Under the pieces are notes generated by a model, which made no database searches, was not told the origin of the DNA, and saw only the letters and a program-made list of their open reading frames with translations. Below are positions 46,406 to 56,878 of a DNA stretch of 64,000 nt, one piece after another (the stretch's first letter is position 1; every line of letters begins with the position of its first letter). This DNA comes from an uncultured Alphaproteobacteria bacterium (lineage in GTDB: Bacteria > Pseudomonadota > Alphaproteobacteria > RF32 > CAG-239): contig CALYAW010000006.1 in NCBI GenBank assembly GCA_944393685.1, positions 1 to 64,000 on the forward strand, written 5' to 3'. Made by a program: the position numbers and the translations under genes.

Positions 46406-49400
46406 TTATTCATTATGCTTTTTAGAACCGGAAAATAACTCTCCGACAATAGCAAACATCATTGGGACGAACAAGGTTGCAACAAAAGTTGAGGCAATCA
46501 TCCCCCCTATCATTCCTGTGCCTATTGCATGACGAGAACCTGCCCCTGCACCAGAAGAAAGAGCTAAAGGCAACACACCAAACGTAAACGCCAACGAGGT
46601 CATAACAATCGGTCGAAAACGCAACTTAGCAGCTTCAATTGCGGCTTCGGCATAAGACAATCCTTCCTCGACTTTCATAACAGCAAATTCCACAATCAAA
46701 ATAGCGTTTTTCGCAGCCAAACCAATAAGCGTGACCAGTCCGACCTGAAAATACAAATCATTTTCCAACCCTCTTGCCCACGTTGCCAATAACGCCCCCA
46801 AAATAGCAAACGGAACAGATAATATCACGACAAAAGGCAAAGACCATTTTTCATATTGCGCCGACAATATCAAAAATATCATAATCAAACCAAAAGCAAA
46901 AGCCTGAGCAGAAGCGCCTCCGGCCAATTTTTCTTGATAAGCCGAACCGATCCACTCTAAGGCATAATCAGTACCGAGAACTTTGCTTGCAGTTTCTTCC
47001 ATTGCAGCAATTGCCTGCCCGGAAGAATATCCTGGCGCCGGATCACCCATAACTTTAGCTGCCGGAAAGATATTAAAACGATTGATTAATTCCGGTCCAG
47101 GAACACGCTCTACCGTAATCAAGGTCGACAACGGTACAAGTTGCCCGTTTTTAGATTTGACATAGACATAACGCAAATCATCCGGAGAACGCCTGAATTT
47201 AGCCTCAGCCTGTACTGTCACACGGAAATTACGCCCCATATAAGTAAAATCATTAACATACAAACTTCCGAATGTTGATTGCATAACCGTATAAACATCA
47301 TTAATAGCCACATCAAGAGCGCGAGCTTTTTCTCTGTCCAAATCTATACGATACTGAGGAGTCCCGACCGAAAAAGTCGTCTTAACATTTGACAACGCCG
47401 GATTTTTATTTGCCTCCTCCAAAAATTCTTCCGTTTTAAGCATTAAATCTTGAGGCGTTCCCCCAGCTTTATTTTGAATATAGCCTTCAAAACCTCCCGT
47501 TGTACTCATCCCCATAATTGGCGGCAAAGAAAAAGCATACCCAATACCTTCTAGATTTGCTAATTGAGGCATAGAAGGCAGCATTCCCATTCCCATCGCC
47601 GTAAACACACGAGCTAAACTATCGGCTGACTGAGATTCTTCAGAACGGAGCTTCCAATCATTCAAGACAATAAAGCTGATACCGGAATATGTATTCTGCG
47701 ATCCTGACAACATATTAAACCCACTAATTGTCAAAACATCAGAAACATTAGGATTAAGTTGAACCTCTTTTGCCACCGTATTCGTAAATTCAGCTGTTCG
47801 AGACAATGAACTCGCTGGCGGCATATTATAGGCCATCAATAAGGAACCTTGATCCTCATTAGGAACCAATCCTCCGGGAATAATCTTAAACATAAAAACA
47901 ATTCCCAAACAAACAGCAATAAAACCTCCTATCGCCATCTTTCGATGAGATAAGAAGAAACGCACACCGGCTAAATACCACTCGGTTATCTTTTCAAAAC
48001 CTTTGTTAAAAGTTCTAAAAAAAGCATTTGGCTCTTTATGACCTGGTTTAATCAACAACGCACATAATGCTGGTGTTAGAGTAAGTGCCACAAAAGCCGA
48101 AATCAAAACAGAAATAGCTATTGTTACAGCAAACTGTTGATACATCACACCGGTCATTCCGCCCAAAAAACCAATTGGCAAAAATACGGAAGACAAAACC
48201 AGCGCCACCGCAACAACCGGACCGGATACTTCCATCATCGCTTTAATGGCGGCTTCTTTAGGAGATAATTTTTCCTCACTCATCAGACGTTCAACATTTT
48301 CCAACACGATAATAGCGTCATCAACCACAATACCGATAGCTAAAATCAAACCGAACAGAGTCAACAAATTAATAGAAAATCCGAGCAAATACATACCCGC
48401 AAACGCACCAACAATTGAAACCGGAACCGCCAAAATAGGAATCAATGTTGCTCTGAAATTTTGTAAAAACAGATAGACCACCAAAATAACCAAAACAACG
48501 GCTTCAAAAAAAGTATGAACCACCTCTTCAATAGATACTTTCACAAAAACCGTTGTATCATAAGGGATCTTATAAGAGATTCCCTCAGGAAAGCTTTTTG
48601 ACAATCTTTGCATGGTCGCTCTAACTTGCTCAGAAACCTCCAAAGCGTTTGCCCCACTTTGCAAATAGATTGCAAACGCTACTGCATCTTTCCCATTATA
48701 GGTTGACTTTACACTGTAATCCTGAGCTCCCAGCTCAATACGAGCCACATCTTTAAGACGCAGCGCAGCACCTGTATTATCCGAACGCAAAATAATATTG
48801 CCAAATTCTTTAACATCGGCCAAACGACCTTTGGTATTTACGCTATAAGTATAAGAAACGGGATTATCCATAGGCTCTTGCCCAAATTGTCCTGCTGCAA
48901 ATTGAGAATTCTGCTCTTGAATGGCAGCAATAACATCTGTCGGCGTCATATCAAAATCTGCCAATTTATCGGGGCTAAGCCAAATACGCATGGAATAATC
49001 CTGACTTGCAAACAAAGAAGCATCTCCCACGCCTTTAATACGTTTCAGCTCATCAATAATATTTAACAAAGCATAGTTTGATACATAAACGGTATCATAC
49101 TGTTCATTAGATGATTGCATCGTCACAATCTGCAAAATATTATTTGATTTTTCTTGCACCGTCACACCTTGCTTTGTCACCTCAGCTGGTAAATTCGACA
49201 TTGCCGACTGCACTTTGTTATTAATATCAATGGTTGCCTGATCCGGATCTGTCCCAATGTCAAAAACAGCGCCTATTGTCAGATATCCGCTGGATGTGGC
49301 GGTTGAATACATATAAATCATATTTTTGACACCATTAATCGCCTGCTCTATAGGAGCGGCAACGGTATCAGCCAAAACTTCTGCTGTCGCCCCCGGATAC

Positions 49401-49546
49401 ACGGCAGAAATTTGAATTTCTGGTGCCACAATGTTTGGATATTGTTCAACCGGCAAGACCTTAATCGACACAACACCTGCCAGCAATATTACCAGCGAAA
49501 TAACCGTAGCAAAGATAGGCCTCTGAATAAAAAATTTGGAAAACAT
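46406..49546 (-). CDS. RND efflux pump inner-membrane transporter (HAE1/AcrB type)
   Basis: 1046 aa, full length. Twelve predicted membrane segments with two large periplasmic loops. It begins MFSKFFIQRPIFATVISLVI. Motifs: GIVVDDAIIVLENVER (the proton-relay Asp pair, near residue 405) and the GAGSRHAIGTGMIGGM segment near 985. It exports hydrophobic compounds in exchange for protons together with the adaptor gene upstream. No TolC-type gene or local repressor adjoins, so the outer-membrane partner is encoded elsewhere. Confidence 0.96.
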   Translation of the reverse strand: MFSKFFIQRPIFATVISLVILLAGVVSIKVLPVEQYPNIVAPEIQISAVYPGATAEVLADTVAAPIEQAINGVKNMIYMYSTATSSGYLTIGAVFDIGTDPDQATIDINNKVQSAMSNLPAEVTKQGVTVQEKSNNILQIVTMQSSNEQYDTVYVSNYALLNIIDELKRIKGVGDASLFASQDYSMRIWLSPDKLADFDMTPTDVIAAIQEQNSQFAAGQFGQEPMDNPVSYTYSVNTKGRLADVKEFGNIILRSDNTGAALRLKDVARIELGAQDYSVKSTYNGKDAVAFAIYLQSGANALEVSEQVRATMQRLSKSFPEGISYKIPYDTTVFVKVSIEEVVHTFFEAVVLVILVVYLFLQNFRATLIPILAVPVSIVGAFAGMYLLGFSINLLTLFGLILAIGIVVDDAIIVLENVERLMSEEKLSPKEAAIKAMMEVSGPVVAVALVLSSVFLPIGFLGGMTGVMYQQFAVTIAISVLISAFVALTLTPALCALLIKPGHKEPNAFFRTFNKGFEKITEWYLAGVRFFLSHRKMAIGGFIAVCLGIVFMFKIIPGGLVPNEDQGSLLMAYNMPPASSLSRTAEFTNTVAKEVQLNPNVSDVLTISGFNMLSGSQNTYSGISFIVLNDWKLRSEESQSADSLARVFTAMGMGMLPSMPQLANLEGIGYAFSLPPIMGMSTTGGFEGYIQNKAGGTPQDLMLKTEEFLEEANKNPALSNVKTTFSVGTPQYRIDLDREKARALDVAINDVYTVMQSTFGSLYVNDFTYMGRNFRVTVQAEAKFRRSPDDLRYVYVKSKNGQLVPLSTLITVERVPGPELINRFNIFPAAKVMGDPAPGYSSGQAIAAMEETASKVLGTDYALEWIGSAYQEKLAGGASAQAFAFGLIMIFLILSAQYEKWSLPFVVILSVPFAILGALLATWARGLENDLYFQVGLVTLIGLAAKNAILIVEFAVMKVEEGLSYAEAAIEAAKLRFRPIVMTSLAFTFGVLPLALSSGAGAGSRHAIGTGMIGGMIASTFVATLFVPMMFAIVGELFSGSKKHNE

Positions 49547-49566
49547 AATTGCACCTTTATGATAAA

Positions 49567-50745
49567 CTATTTAACTTTTTCAGCCTCTGTCTCAGGGTTA
49601 CTCACTTTTTCATCTTTGATTATTGCTTGAGCAGGAGAACCCGAACGTACTTTCATTAAGCCATTTGTAATGACAACATCCCCTTCTTTCAACCCTTCAT
49701 CCACAATCCAACGACCATCTTCTGTTTGTACTCCGGTCTCTATCATCACACTTTCAACCATATTTTGTGAACTCAAACGATAGACAAAGGCTCCTTTAGC
49801 CCCCTGCATAACAGCTTCTTGCGGCACCGTAATAGCATCTTTACGAACAATATTACCCAGTCTCAAACGAACAAACTGCCCTGGAATTAATTTTTTGTCA
49901 GGATTCGGGAATTTAGCTCTCAATTTAAGCGTTCCTGTTGTTTCATCAATCGATGAATTAATGAAATCAATTTCCCCAATTTCAGAATAAAGTTTACCGT
50001 TATTGTAACGCACCTGAGCATTTAATTTTCTTTGACCGATTGAATTTATTGTACTGGTATTAACAATCAAGCCTTTTTCAACCATAGAAGCCAGTTTAAA
50101 CAACTCATTTTCAGAAGCTGAAAAGATAACATAAATAGGATCCAGCTGGGTAATTGTTGTTAATTGGTCATTAACAGAAATCAAGCTTCCTTCCGACACA
50201 GCTTCCATACTGGTAACACCGGCAATAGGAGCAGTTACCGTTGTATAATCCAAATTAAGTTGAGCAGAGTCTACTTCTGCCTGAGCCAATTTAAGAGAGG
50301 CCTCCAATGCCTCCAAATTAGCCTTGGCCTCATCGCGAGATTTTTCGCTGACAATACGTTCTTCAAATAATTTAGAAATACGCTTCCACTGAGATTCTGC
50401 CGCCGTTAATTGCGCCTTTGTTTGAGCCAGTTTCGCCTGAGCTTGCTGCAATGCCACCTTGTAAGGCTCTGGGTCAATTTCAAACAAAACATCCCCTTCA
50501 TTAACTTTAGCCCCTTCAATATAATTTCGCTTAAGCAGTATTCCTCCTACTCTGGCGCGAACGACTGTTTCTTTTGATCCTTGAGTCCGAGCCGAATACT
50601 CTAAATCCAGAGGAATATTCTGTGGAGAGACCCTAATAGCCTCAACGGTAGGAATAGATTGGACAGTCTGCTTTTTTTCATCATTACAAGCAGACAACAC
50701 AATTAAAAGAATGGGAAGCAACCACAAGCGCGATATTATTTTCAT
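49567..50745 (-). CDS. RND efflux periplasmic adaptor (AcrA type)
   Basis: 392 aa membrane-fusion protein. Lipoprotein signal with lipobox Leu-Ser-Ala-Cys (Cys20). It has a biotinyl-lipoyl-like hairpin (VRARVGGILLKRNYIEGAKV), a long coiled coil (about residues 105-170), and beta-barrel and membrane-proximal domains. It is 20 bases upstream of the transporter gene in the usual adaptor-pump order. Confidence 0.95.
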   Translation of the reverse strand: MKIISRLWLLPILLIVLSACNDEKKQTVQSIPTVEAIRVSPQNIPLDLEYSARTQGSKETVVRARVGGILLKRNYIEGAKVNEGDVLFEIDPEPYKVALQQAQAKLAQTKAQLTAAESQWKRISKLFEERIVSEKSRDEAKANLEALEASLKLAQAEVDSAQLNLDYTTVTAPIAGVTSMEAVSEGSLISVNDQLTTITQLDPIYVIFSASENELFKLASMVEKGLIVNTSTINSIGQRKLNAQVRYNNGKLYSEIGEIDFINSSIDETTGTLKLRAKFPNPDKKLIPGQFVRLRLGNIVRKDAITVPQEAVMQGAKGAFVYRLSSQNMVESVMIETGVQTEDGRWIVDEGLKEGDVVITNGLMKVRSGSPAQAIIKDEKVSNPETEAEKVK

Positions 50746-50902
50746 CTTAACACCTTTTATTTACAAAAACTTTTCATAGACTACACCACAACTTTTTAGC
50801 TTACAACAATATTCTTAAGAATAGACACATTGAAAACACGTCTATACAGATTAGATATAAACGCAGCCTACCAATATCAAAACATTTCAAAGGAGAAAAA
50901 AG

Positions 50903-51487
50903 ATGACCGAAGGAGTACGCTACCCTACTTTTGCATTTATTACCGGTGGTTCAGGACAAGCTGATGACGGAATTCCACCGCAACCATTTGAAACCTTCTG
51001 TTATGATTCTGCTTTACTGCAAGCACGTATAGAAAATTTTAACGTTGTTCCATACACCTCTGTTCTTCCTAAAGAGCTGTTTGGTAAAATTGTTCCTCTA
51101 AATGATAATATTGTCAAACATTTCAAGCACGGAGCCGTTTTAGAAGTTATTATGGCCGGACACGGAGCCAACAGAGACCAACACAAAGCCATTGCAACCG
51201 GCTTAGGTGTCTGCTGGGGAAAAGACAAAAACGGAGAACTAATAGGAGGCTGGGCAGCTGAATATGTCGAATTTTTTGATACTCAAATTGATGATGAAAT
51301 TGCCAAAGGTCACGCCGAAATGTGGCTAAACAAATCATTAAATCATGAATTATCAATACGCGGTGTAGAAAAACACTCTGAATTTCAAATGTGGCACAAC
51401 TACGTCAATATTACTCAACAATTTGGGTATAGTCTGACAGCAATGGGCTTTTTAAACTTTGAACACGCCGATCCCGTTCACGCCTGA
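50903..51487 (+). CDS. Pyruvoyl-dependent arginine decarboxylase (AaxB-like)
   Basis: 194 aa proenzyme, like chlamydial AaxB. The self-cleavage site Thr52-Ser53 lies in YTSVLPKE, at the same numbering as Chlamydia; Ser53 becomes the pyruvoyl group. The GAVLEVIMA strand with the catalytic Glu is near residue 85. It converts arginine to agmatine, consuming a proton. AGGAG precedes the ATG. It is followed on the same strand by an antiporter gene, so the two form an acid-resistance or arginine-agmatine exchange unit. No arginine-uptake porin (aaxA) is seen. Confidence 0.85.
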   Translation: MTEGVRYPTFAFITGGSGQADDGIPPQPFETFCYDSALLQARIENFNVVPYTSVLPKELFGKIVPLNDNIVKHFKHGAVLEVIMAGHGANRDQHKAIATGLGVCWGKDKNGELIGGWAAEYVEFFDTQIDDEIAKGHAEMWLNKSLNHELSIRGVEKHSEFQMWHNYVNITQQFGYSLTAMGFLNFEHADPVHA

Positions 51488-51500
51488 TAACAACACACCA

Positions 51501-51528
51501 GACCAGAGGAGAATTCTCTCCTCAGGTC
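51501..51528 (+). other. Intercistronic hairpin between decarboxylase and antiporter genes
   Basis: GACC-A-GAGGAGA (51501-51512) pairs with TCTCCTC-A-GGTC (51517-51528) around ATTC with one A-A mismatch. There is no T run. It may set the ratio of the two products or protect the upstream message. Confidence 0.5.
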
Positions 51529-51553
51529 ATCTTATATAAGAAGGGATAAATAT

Positions 51554-53014
51554 ATGTCAGCACAAAATTCAAAAACAAAAATAAGCTCTAAAGGATTGGG
51601 AGTTTTTGCACTGGCAGCTATTGTTGTTAGCTCAATGCTCGGAGGAGGAATATACAGTCTGCCCCAAAACATGGCCGCCGGAGCTTCTGCCGGAGCCGTC
51701 CTTTTAGCGTGGGTTATAACCGGTATTGGCATTTTTTTCATAGCCCGAACTTTTTCAATTTTATCAATAGCCAAACCAGATCTGACCACAGGCATTTATT
51801 CTTACAGTCGTGCCGGATTTGGCCCCTATATGGGATTTACCATTGGATGGTCGTACTGGCTCTGTCAAGTTTGCGGTAATGTCGGCTATGCGGTTATCAC
51901 CATGGATGCTCTTAATTATTTTTTCCCGCCATATTTTGCGGGCGGAAATAATTTTTCTTCAATTATCGGTGGCTCTATAATCATTTGGGGCTTCAATTAT
52001 CTGGTTTTACGCGGTGTCAAACAAGCCAGTCTAATAAATCTTATTGGCACTATTGTAAAAATTGTACCCTTAGTTTTATTTATATTAATCATGCTATTTG
52101 CATTTCATTACACTAGATTTGATGCGGACTTCTGGGGAGAAGCCATCGCCACAAAAGCAAAGCTAGGCTCTCTCAGTACTCAAATAAAGAGCACCATGTT
52201 GGTAACATTATGGGCCTTCATAGGTATTGAAGGAGCAGTTGTTATGTCCAAAAGAGCCAAAACACCAAATGATATAGGCAGCGCAACTTTACTCGGCTTT
52301 ATATGTTGCTTAGGCATCTATCTTTTGCTTTCGTTATTACCATTTGGTTATATGTCTCAAGAACAACTTGCCAATATCCCCAATCCGTCAACAGCAGGAA
52401 TACTGGAAGAAGTAGTCGGACATTGGGGCGCTTGGTTGATGAATATCGGCTTATTGGTATCAGTTTTAACCAGTTGGTTGGCATGGACAATGGTTACGGC
52501 AGAAATTCCCCAAGCAGCCGCATCTGACGGTACTTTTCCCAAAGCCTTCCAAACCGAAAACGACAAAGGTTCTCCGTCCGTTTCGCTTTATGTAACCAGC
52601 ATCGCCATGCAGTTATTCTTACTTTTGGTATATTTTTCCAACAACGCATGGAATACCATGCTAAGCATCACCAGTGTCATGGTTTTGCCGGCGTATTTTG
52701 CTTCTTGCGCATATCTTTGGAAATTATGCGAAGACGGAGAATTTCCGCAAAATATTGTCTTCAAACGTTCAAGCGCTTTGATTACGGCAATTATTGGTTC
52801 ATTATACGCCTTGTGGTTAATTTACGCCGCCGGTCTAAATTATCTTTTAATGGCGGTAGTCATAATAGCACTCGGTATACCTGTTTATATATGGGCTTGT
52901 AAAGAGAATGAAACTAAAGCCTTTACTCGTAGCGAAGCAATCTTTGCGTGGAGTCTTATTATCCTGTCCATATTTGCAATCTATGCGTTTGCACGCGGAA
53001 TAATTTCTCTCTAA
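51554..53014 (+). CDS. APC-family arginine:agmatine antiporter (AaxC-like)
   Basis: 486 aa with about 12 membrane helices. The APC signature VVSSMLGGGIYSLPQNM is near residue 21, followed by GFTIGWSYWLCQVCGN. The family is basic amino acid/polyamine exchangers (ArcD, AdiC, AaxC). The length matches chlamydial AaxC. Arginine/agmatine exchange is inferred from the decarboxylase 66 bases upstream. Arginine/ornithine or lysine/cadaverine exchange is possible on sequence alone. AAGGGATAA precedes the ATG. Confidence 0.82.
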   Translation: MSAQNSKTKISSKGLGVFALAAIVVSSMLGGGIYSLPQNMAAGASAGAVLLAWVITGIGIFFIARTFSILSIAKPDLTTGIYSYSRAGFGPYMGFTIGWSYWLCQVCGNVGYAVITMDALNYFFPPYFAGGNNFSSIIGGSIIIWGFNYLVLRGVKQASLINLIGTIVKIVPLVLFILIMLFAFHYTRFDADFWGEAIATKAKLGSLSTQIKSTMLVTLWAFIGIEGAVVMSKRAKTPNDIGSATLLGFICCLGIYLLLSLLPFGYMSQEQLANIPNPSTAGILEEVVGHWGAWLMNIGLLVSVLTSWLAWTMVTAEIPQAAASDGTFPKAFQTENDKGSPSVSLYVTSIAMQLFLLLVYFSNNAWNTMLSITSVMVLPAYFASCAYLWKLCEDGEFPQNIVFKRSSALITAIIGSLYALWLIYAAGLNYLLMAVVIIALGIPVYIWACKENETKAFTRSEAIFAWSLIILSIFAIYAFARGIISL

Positions 53015-53025
53015 GAAGCAACAAC

Positions 53026-53063
53026 AAAAAAAGAGATTGCTGTATAAAGCAATCTCTTTTTTT
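53026..53063. terminator. Terminator of the decarboxylase-antiporter operon
   Basis: A 15-bp stem (53026-53040 with 53049-53063) around an 8-base loop, with seven T in the 3' arm. It also lies just after the stop of the convergent DUF218-like gene. Confidence 0.88.
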
Positions 53064-53076
53064 ATAAAGACAAAAC

Positions 53077-54312
53077 TCATCGAATATAAATATATTCACC
53101 GAATTCTTTTTTTAAATTTTTTTGCCATTGACGCAAGACGATATTATACTCCTGTTGCGCACGTCGTCCATTTATGGCAAGATCAACCATAAAAGGAAGC
53201 ATCTGAAAAAAAGCCAACAAAGGAAAATCCCGCTGTTTTACAACATATTTGGGTTGTAGTCGTGCGGCGTGTTTTTCCGTTTCGCCATCAATCCCAAAAA
53301 CCGGCAACATAAACTTATTTTTTTCTGCCGAATAATTTTTCCAACGACGCAAGACATGCGCCCAATAGTGCAAAATCGGTTTAGCGGAAGCAAATCGCAT
53401 TCCATTAAGATACATACAGCTCTCGCTTATACTTTGCCAAATGACAAAATAATCAAGTTTCAACTGTGGTTGCTGTTGCTTTTGAGACATAAACAAAATC
53501 AAAGACAGTCTCTGTGTCACGGCTGCAACGGCAGTCTTATCTCCGAGCACTTTGGCAATTTCTTGAAGATTTTCTCCGGTATTGCTTCCTTTGTCACAGA
53601 TAATGATATCATCTGCGCTCACAAAAAGATGCCGCATTGTTCTTGCAAGGAGTCTCCCCTCTGTTTGATGCTTTTCATTTTTCATCAGTGTTTTATAGAG
53701 GCGAGAAGACATCAAACCCTTTCCTCCAACACAGATAACTTTACGTCGTTCGCCGGAAGGACCGCACCATCCGTAGAGAGAATACAATTGCCACCACAAT
53801 CGTGCTGCATGGAATGCCGAGGTGACATCGTCGTCATAACAGACAACAAAATCAACATTTTTCAAATGTCTGACAATATTTTTGTTTCCAATCGACAAGG
53901 GTTCAAAACAAAAATCATTGTTTTGGAAATCCTCTACAATAGCGAAGTTTCCTTTCCATCCTCTTTTTTGTCTGCTTTGAGCAATAGCTCTGTTTGCGAT
54001 AAACAAACACTCCTCCGGCAAAGCCATACAATCATGAAAACGATTATCAAACCGCATCCATTCTTTAATGCTTGGATTTGACGACACCAAGACACTAAAA
54101 TTTTCAGAAACAATCAGTTGCGGATTTTTCCCCTCTTTTTCAAATGCTGTTTGCAAATTTTCAGCAAGCAACATTGAAAAGACATCTTCGTGACAGCAAA
54201 TGAAGCGAATACCCTTAGGGAGACGGCTCAAGTCAAAGCATGTGCTTGGCACAACCAGACGCGAATTCAAAAACTCAGCATCGGCAAAATCTCTTTTTAA
54301 ATTTTTATTCAT
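53077..54312 (-). CDS. DUF218/YdcF-like protein, 411 aa
   Basis: The central part has features of the DUF218 (SanA/ElyC/YdcF) fold: a strand ending VICVGGKG near residue 194, then IICDKGSNTGENLQEIAKVL near 238 and AVTQRLSLILF near 261. The N-terminal 180 residues are not recognised. The strands (VICV, FVVCYDDDV) suggest a Rossmann-like arrangement. It has no signal peptide or clear membrane helix, unlike ElyC/SanA, so it may be cytosolic. It stands alone, with only an AT-rich leader upstream (54313-54495). Function unknown. Confidence 0.6.
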   Translation of the reverse strand: MNKNLKRDFADAEFLNSRLVVPSTCFDLSRLPKGIRFICCHEDVFSMLLAENLQTAFEKEGKNPQLIVSENFSVLVSSNPSIKEWMRFDNRFHDCMALPEECLFIANRAIAQSRQKRGWKGNFAIVEDFQNNDFCFEPLSIGNKNIVRHLKNVDFVVCYDDDVTSAFHAARLWWQLYSLYGWCGPSGERRKVICVGGKGLMSSRLYKTLMKNEKHQTEGRLLARTMRHLFVSADDIIICDKGSNTGENLQEIAKVLGDKTAVAAVTQRLSLILFMSQKQQQPQLKLDYFVIWQSISESCMYLNGMRFASAKPILHYWAHVLRRWKNYSAEKNKFMLPVFGIDGETEKHAARLQPKYVVKQRDFPLLAFFQMLPFMVDLAINGRRAQQEYNIVLRQWQKNLKKEFGEYIYIR

Positions 54313-54495
54313 AATAACTTATATATTATTTGTTTAACTTAATATCACGAGATTAAAATAGCACTGATAAATTCCTTTTGCAACAATTTTGTCAAATTTT
54401 CGAAAAAACTCTTGTATAAGCCGCAAAAATATGCTATAAGATATCCATTACCAAAAATTATGAACAAATTAAGTTAAACCCAAAAATAAAAAAAA

Positions 54496-54909
54496 ATGAA
54501 AAATGTAATTAAAGCCATCACAACTGTTAGCTTTTTAGGATCAATTCTGTGTGTAATAATCGCCGTAATTAACCACAATACAGACATGGCGACAGGAGCA
54601 ATCTATCTCATGCTTCTGGCAGGAGTAATATATATCCTCAAAGGATTAATTACTTTTTGCAGGCTCATGTCTCAAAAAATGGACAATCCGGAGCGAAACA
54701 GAGCTAATGGTTTTCCGGCACACCGCTTATGGCCAATGTGGCTATTTCTCGCTTTTTTCATTATAGAAGCAGCAATGGTCACAGCTTGTGCTTATTTTGC
54801 CACCCACATATGGTCTGTACGAGATTTACTCAATTTTGAGCTGACAGCCATACTCACTCTTGATGTAACATATTGGTTTACCAACACGTTACCTACAAAG
54901 TTGAAGTAA
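54496..54909 (+). CDS. Hypothetical small membrane protein, 137 aa
   Basis: Not recognised. Four hydrophobic segments (about residues 8-24, 32-52, 78-100 and 112-128) predict an integral inner-membrane protein with a short charged cytoplasmic loop (KMDNPERNRANG). It has no conserved catalytic motif. No Shine-Dalgarno is obvious before the ATG. A hairpin follows at 54921-54957. Confidence 0.6.
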   Translation: MKNVIKAITTVSFLGSILCVIIAVINHNTDMATGAIYLMLLAGVIYILKGLITFCRLMSQKMDNPERNRANGFPAHRLWPMWLFLAFFIIEAAMVTACAYFATHIWSVRDLLNFELTAILTLDVTYWFTNTLPTKLK

Positions 54910-54920
54910 AAGAAATCGGC

Positions 54921-54957
54921 GCTCCCGCTTGTTAACCAAGCCGGAGCGTTTCGCTTT
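54921..54957. terminator. Bidirectional hairpin after the membrane protein
   Basis: GCTCC-C-GCTTG pairs with CAAGC-C-GGAGC around a 5-base loop, followed by a T-rich run. It lies between the 137-aa gene and the convergent MacB-type operon and could serve both. Confidence 0.65.
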
Positions 54958-54983
54958 TAAAATCGCTTGCAAAATTCAAAAAA

Positions 54984-56213
54984 CTATTCATATCGAAGAG
55001 CATTAATAGGATTCAATAAACTTGCTTTATAGGCTGGATAAAAGCCGAAAAAGAGCCCGACAAATCCGGAAAAAGAAAACGGCAATAAAACATAAGTCAA
55101 AGAAACCTTTGCCGTTAACGTACTAAATTGTGACACTAATTCTGCACCAAGTAGTCCGACCAAGACTCCAATAAGACCGCCGATAAGCGACAAAACCAAT
55201 GCTTCCGTCAAGAACTGCCATCTAATATCCCACGTTTTGGCTCCTATGGCCATACGAATTCCGATCTCACGTGTTCGCTCGGTTACCGATACCAGCATAA
55301 TATTCATAATGCCAATGCCGCCCACCAATAAAGAAATTGATGCGATAGAACCTAGTAAAATCGTCATAATTTTGGTAGAATTTTGCATCATGTCCATCAT
55401 TTGTGTCAGATTTCTAATAACAAAATCATCTTCCTTATTTGCACCCAGATTATGGCGTTGCCGCAACAACGCGCGTATTTCTTCCTGAGACGTATAAGTA
55501 CTCTCCGCATCAACGGCTTGCAACATCACCATTTTTACTTGATCGGGAAAAGAGACCCCCATAACTTTTTTCTGCGCGGTAGAAAGCGGAATATAGACCA
55601 CATCATCCTGATCCATTCCCATACCGCTTTGCCCTCTGGTTTCAAGAGCACCAATAACCATAAAGGGAATTCCTTTGATACGAATTGTTTTTCCTAAGGG
55701 ATCAACATCTCCAAACAACTCTTTAGCAACGGTCTGTCCCAAAATAGCGACTTTAGAGGCATTTCTGATATCTGTAATACTAAAATAGCGCCCATAAGCC
55801 AAATTCCATTCTTTTATCTCAAACATACGATTGTCCGTTCCGGTAATACCGGTTGACCAGTTTGCATTTCCATAAACGATTTGCGCAGTCTCTTCCAACA
55901 CCGGTGCCGCTAATTTGATTGCATCGATTTTTTCCTGAATTGCATCACCGTCACTTCCCTTCATTGTGGGTTGAGAACCATGTCCTCCGCGCGCACCGCT
56001 GGATGTAGCAACGCCCGAACGAATAATGATTAAATTAGACCCCATGGTCTTCATTTCTTCTTGAATAGACTGTTGAGCTCCATTACCGATAGAAAGCATG
56101 ATAATAACGGCTGACACGCCGATAATAACCCCCAAACTTGTCAAAATTGAGCGCATTTTATTAGCTTGAATTGCCCTTATTGCAATTTTGCCGATAGTCT
56201 TAATATCAATCAT
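54984..56213 (-). CDS. MacB-type ABC transporter permease
   Basis: 409 aa with the MacB_PCD/FtsX arrangement: an N-terminal helix (residues 20-45), a large periplasmic domain (about 50-270) and three C-terminal membrane helices. It has the [19 protein letters not shown] and [14 protein letters not shown] motifs. The ATPase domain of E. coli MacB is here a separate gene, overlapping upstream by 4 bases. The system exports macrolides, peptides, siderophores or lipoproteins in relatives; the cargo here is unknown. Confidence 0.93.
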   Translation of the reverse strand: MIDIKTIGKIAIRAIQANKMRSILTSLGVIIGVSAVIIMLSIGNGAQQSIQEEMKTMGSNLIIIRSGVATSSGARGGHGSQPTMKGSDGDAIQEKIDAIKLAAPVLEETAQIVYGNANWSTGITGTDNRMFEIKEWNLAYGRYFSITDIRNASKVAILGQTVAKELFGDVDPLGKTIRIKGIPFMVIGALETRGQSGMGMDQDDVVYIPLSTAQKKVMGVSFPDQVKMVMLQAVDAESTYTSQEEIRALLRQRHNLGANKEDDFVIRNLTQMMDMMQNSTKIMTILLGSIASISLLVGGIGIMNIMLVSVTERTREIGIRMAIGAKTWDIRWQFLTEALVLSLIGGLIGVLVGLLGAELVSQFSTLTAKVSLTYVLLPFSFSGFVGLFFGFYPAYKASLLNPINALRYE

Positions 56214-56878
56214 ACTTTTTCACCATCCACAATTTTGATAATTCTTTGCGCATATTTGGCAATGTCTTCCTCATGAGTAACCAAAATAATCGTACGTCCG
56301 AGCTCTTGATTTAATTTAGTAAACAACTCCATAATTTCGATACTCATTTTAGTATCAAGATTACCAGTTGGTTCATCAGCAAAAATAATCGGAGCATCAT
56401 TCACGATAGCCCGCGCAATGGCAACACGTTGTTGTTGACCTCCCGAAAGCTGATTAGGCTGATGATACATGCGATTTTTCAGCCCCACCTGCTCTAATGC
56501 TTTTTTAGCCCGTTCGATGCGCTCATCTTCCTTCACACCGGCATAAACCATAGGTAACTCAACATTTTCCAGAGCTGAGATTCGAGCCAACAAATTAAAC
56601 CCCTGAAATACAAAACCAATTTTTTGATTACGAATTTCAGCCAATTCATCGACACCCATTTTTTCAACTCTTTCACCATCAAGCAAATATTGTCCTTTAG
56701 ATGGTTTATCCAAGCAGCCCAAGATATTCATCAAAGTCGATTTTCCAGAGCCGGATGGTCCCATAATAGCGACAAACTCGCCTTGCTCAATTTGCAAGTC
56801 AATTCCTTTGAGTATCTCCAGTTCACGATCACCCAAAGGATAGCTTTTATGAATATTTTTTAATTCAATCAGGCTCAT
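56210..56878 (-). CDS. MacB/LolD-type ABC ATPase
   Basis: 222 aa. Walker [10 protein letters not shown] near residue 40, signature [14 protein letters not shown] near 142, Walker [13 protein letters not shown], switch His in VTHE. It powers the permease next to it. Overlaps the adaptor stop by 1 base and the permease start by 4, so the three genes form one translation unit. Confidence 0.95.
   Translation of the reverse strand: MSLIELKNIHKSYPLGDRELEILKGIDLQIEQGEFVAIMGPSGSGKSTLMNILGCLDKPSKGQYLLDGERVEKMGVDELAEIRNQKIGFVFQGFNLLARISALENVELPMVYAGVKEDERIERAKKALEQVGLKNRMYHQPNQLSGGQQQRVAIARAIVNDAPIIFADEPTGNLDTKMSIEIMELFTKLNQELGRTIILVTHEEDIAKYAQRIIKIVDGEKV

Noticed and set aside
46406..50745. Complete tripartite efflux operon with outer-membrane channel
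   Set aside because: Only adaptor and pump genes are present; no TolC-like frame exists before or after.
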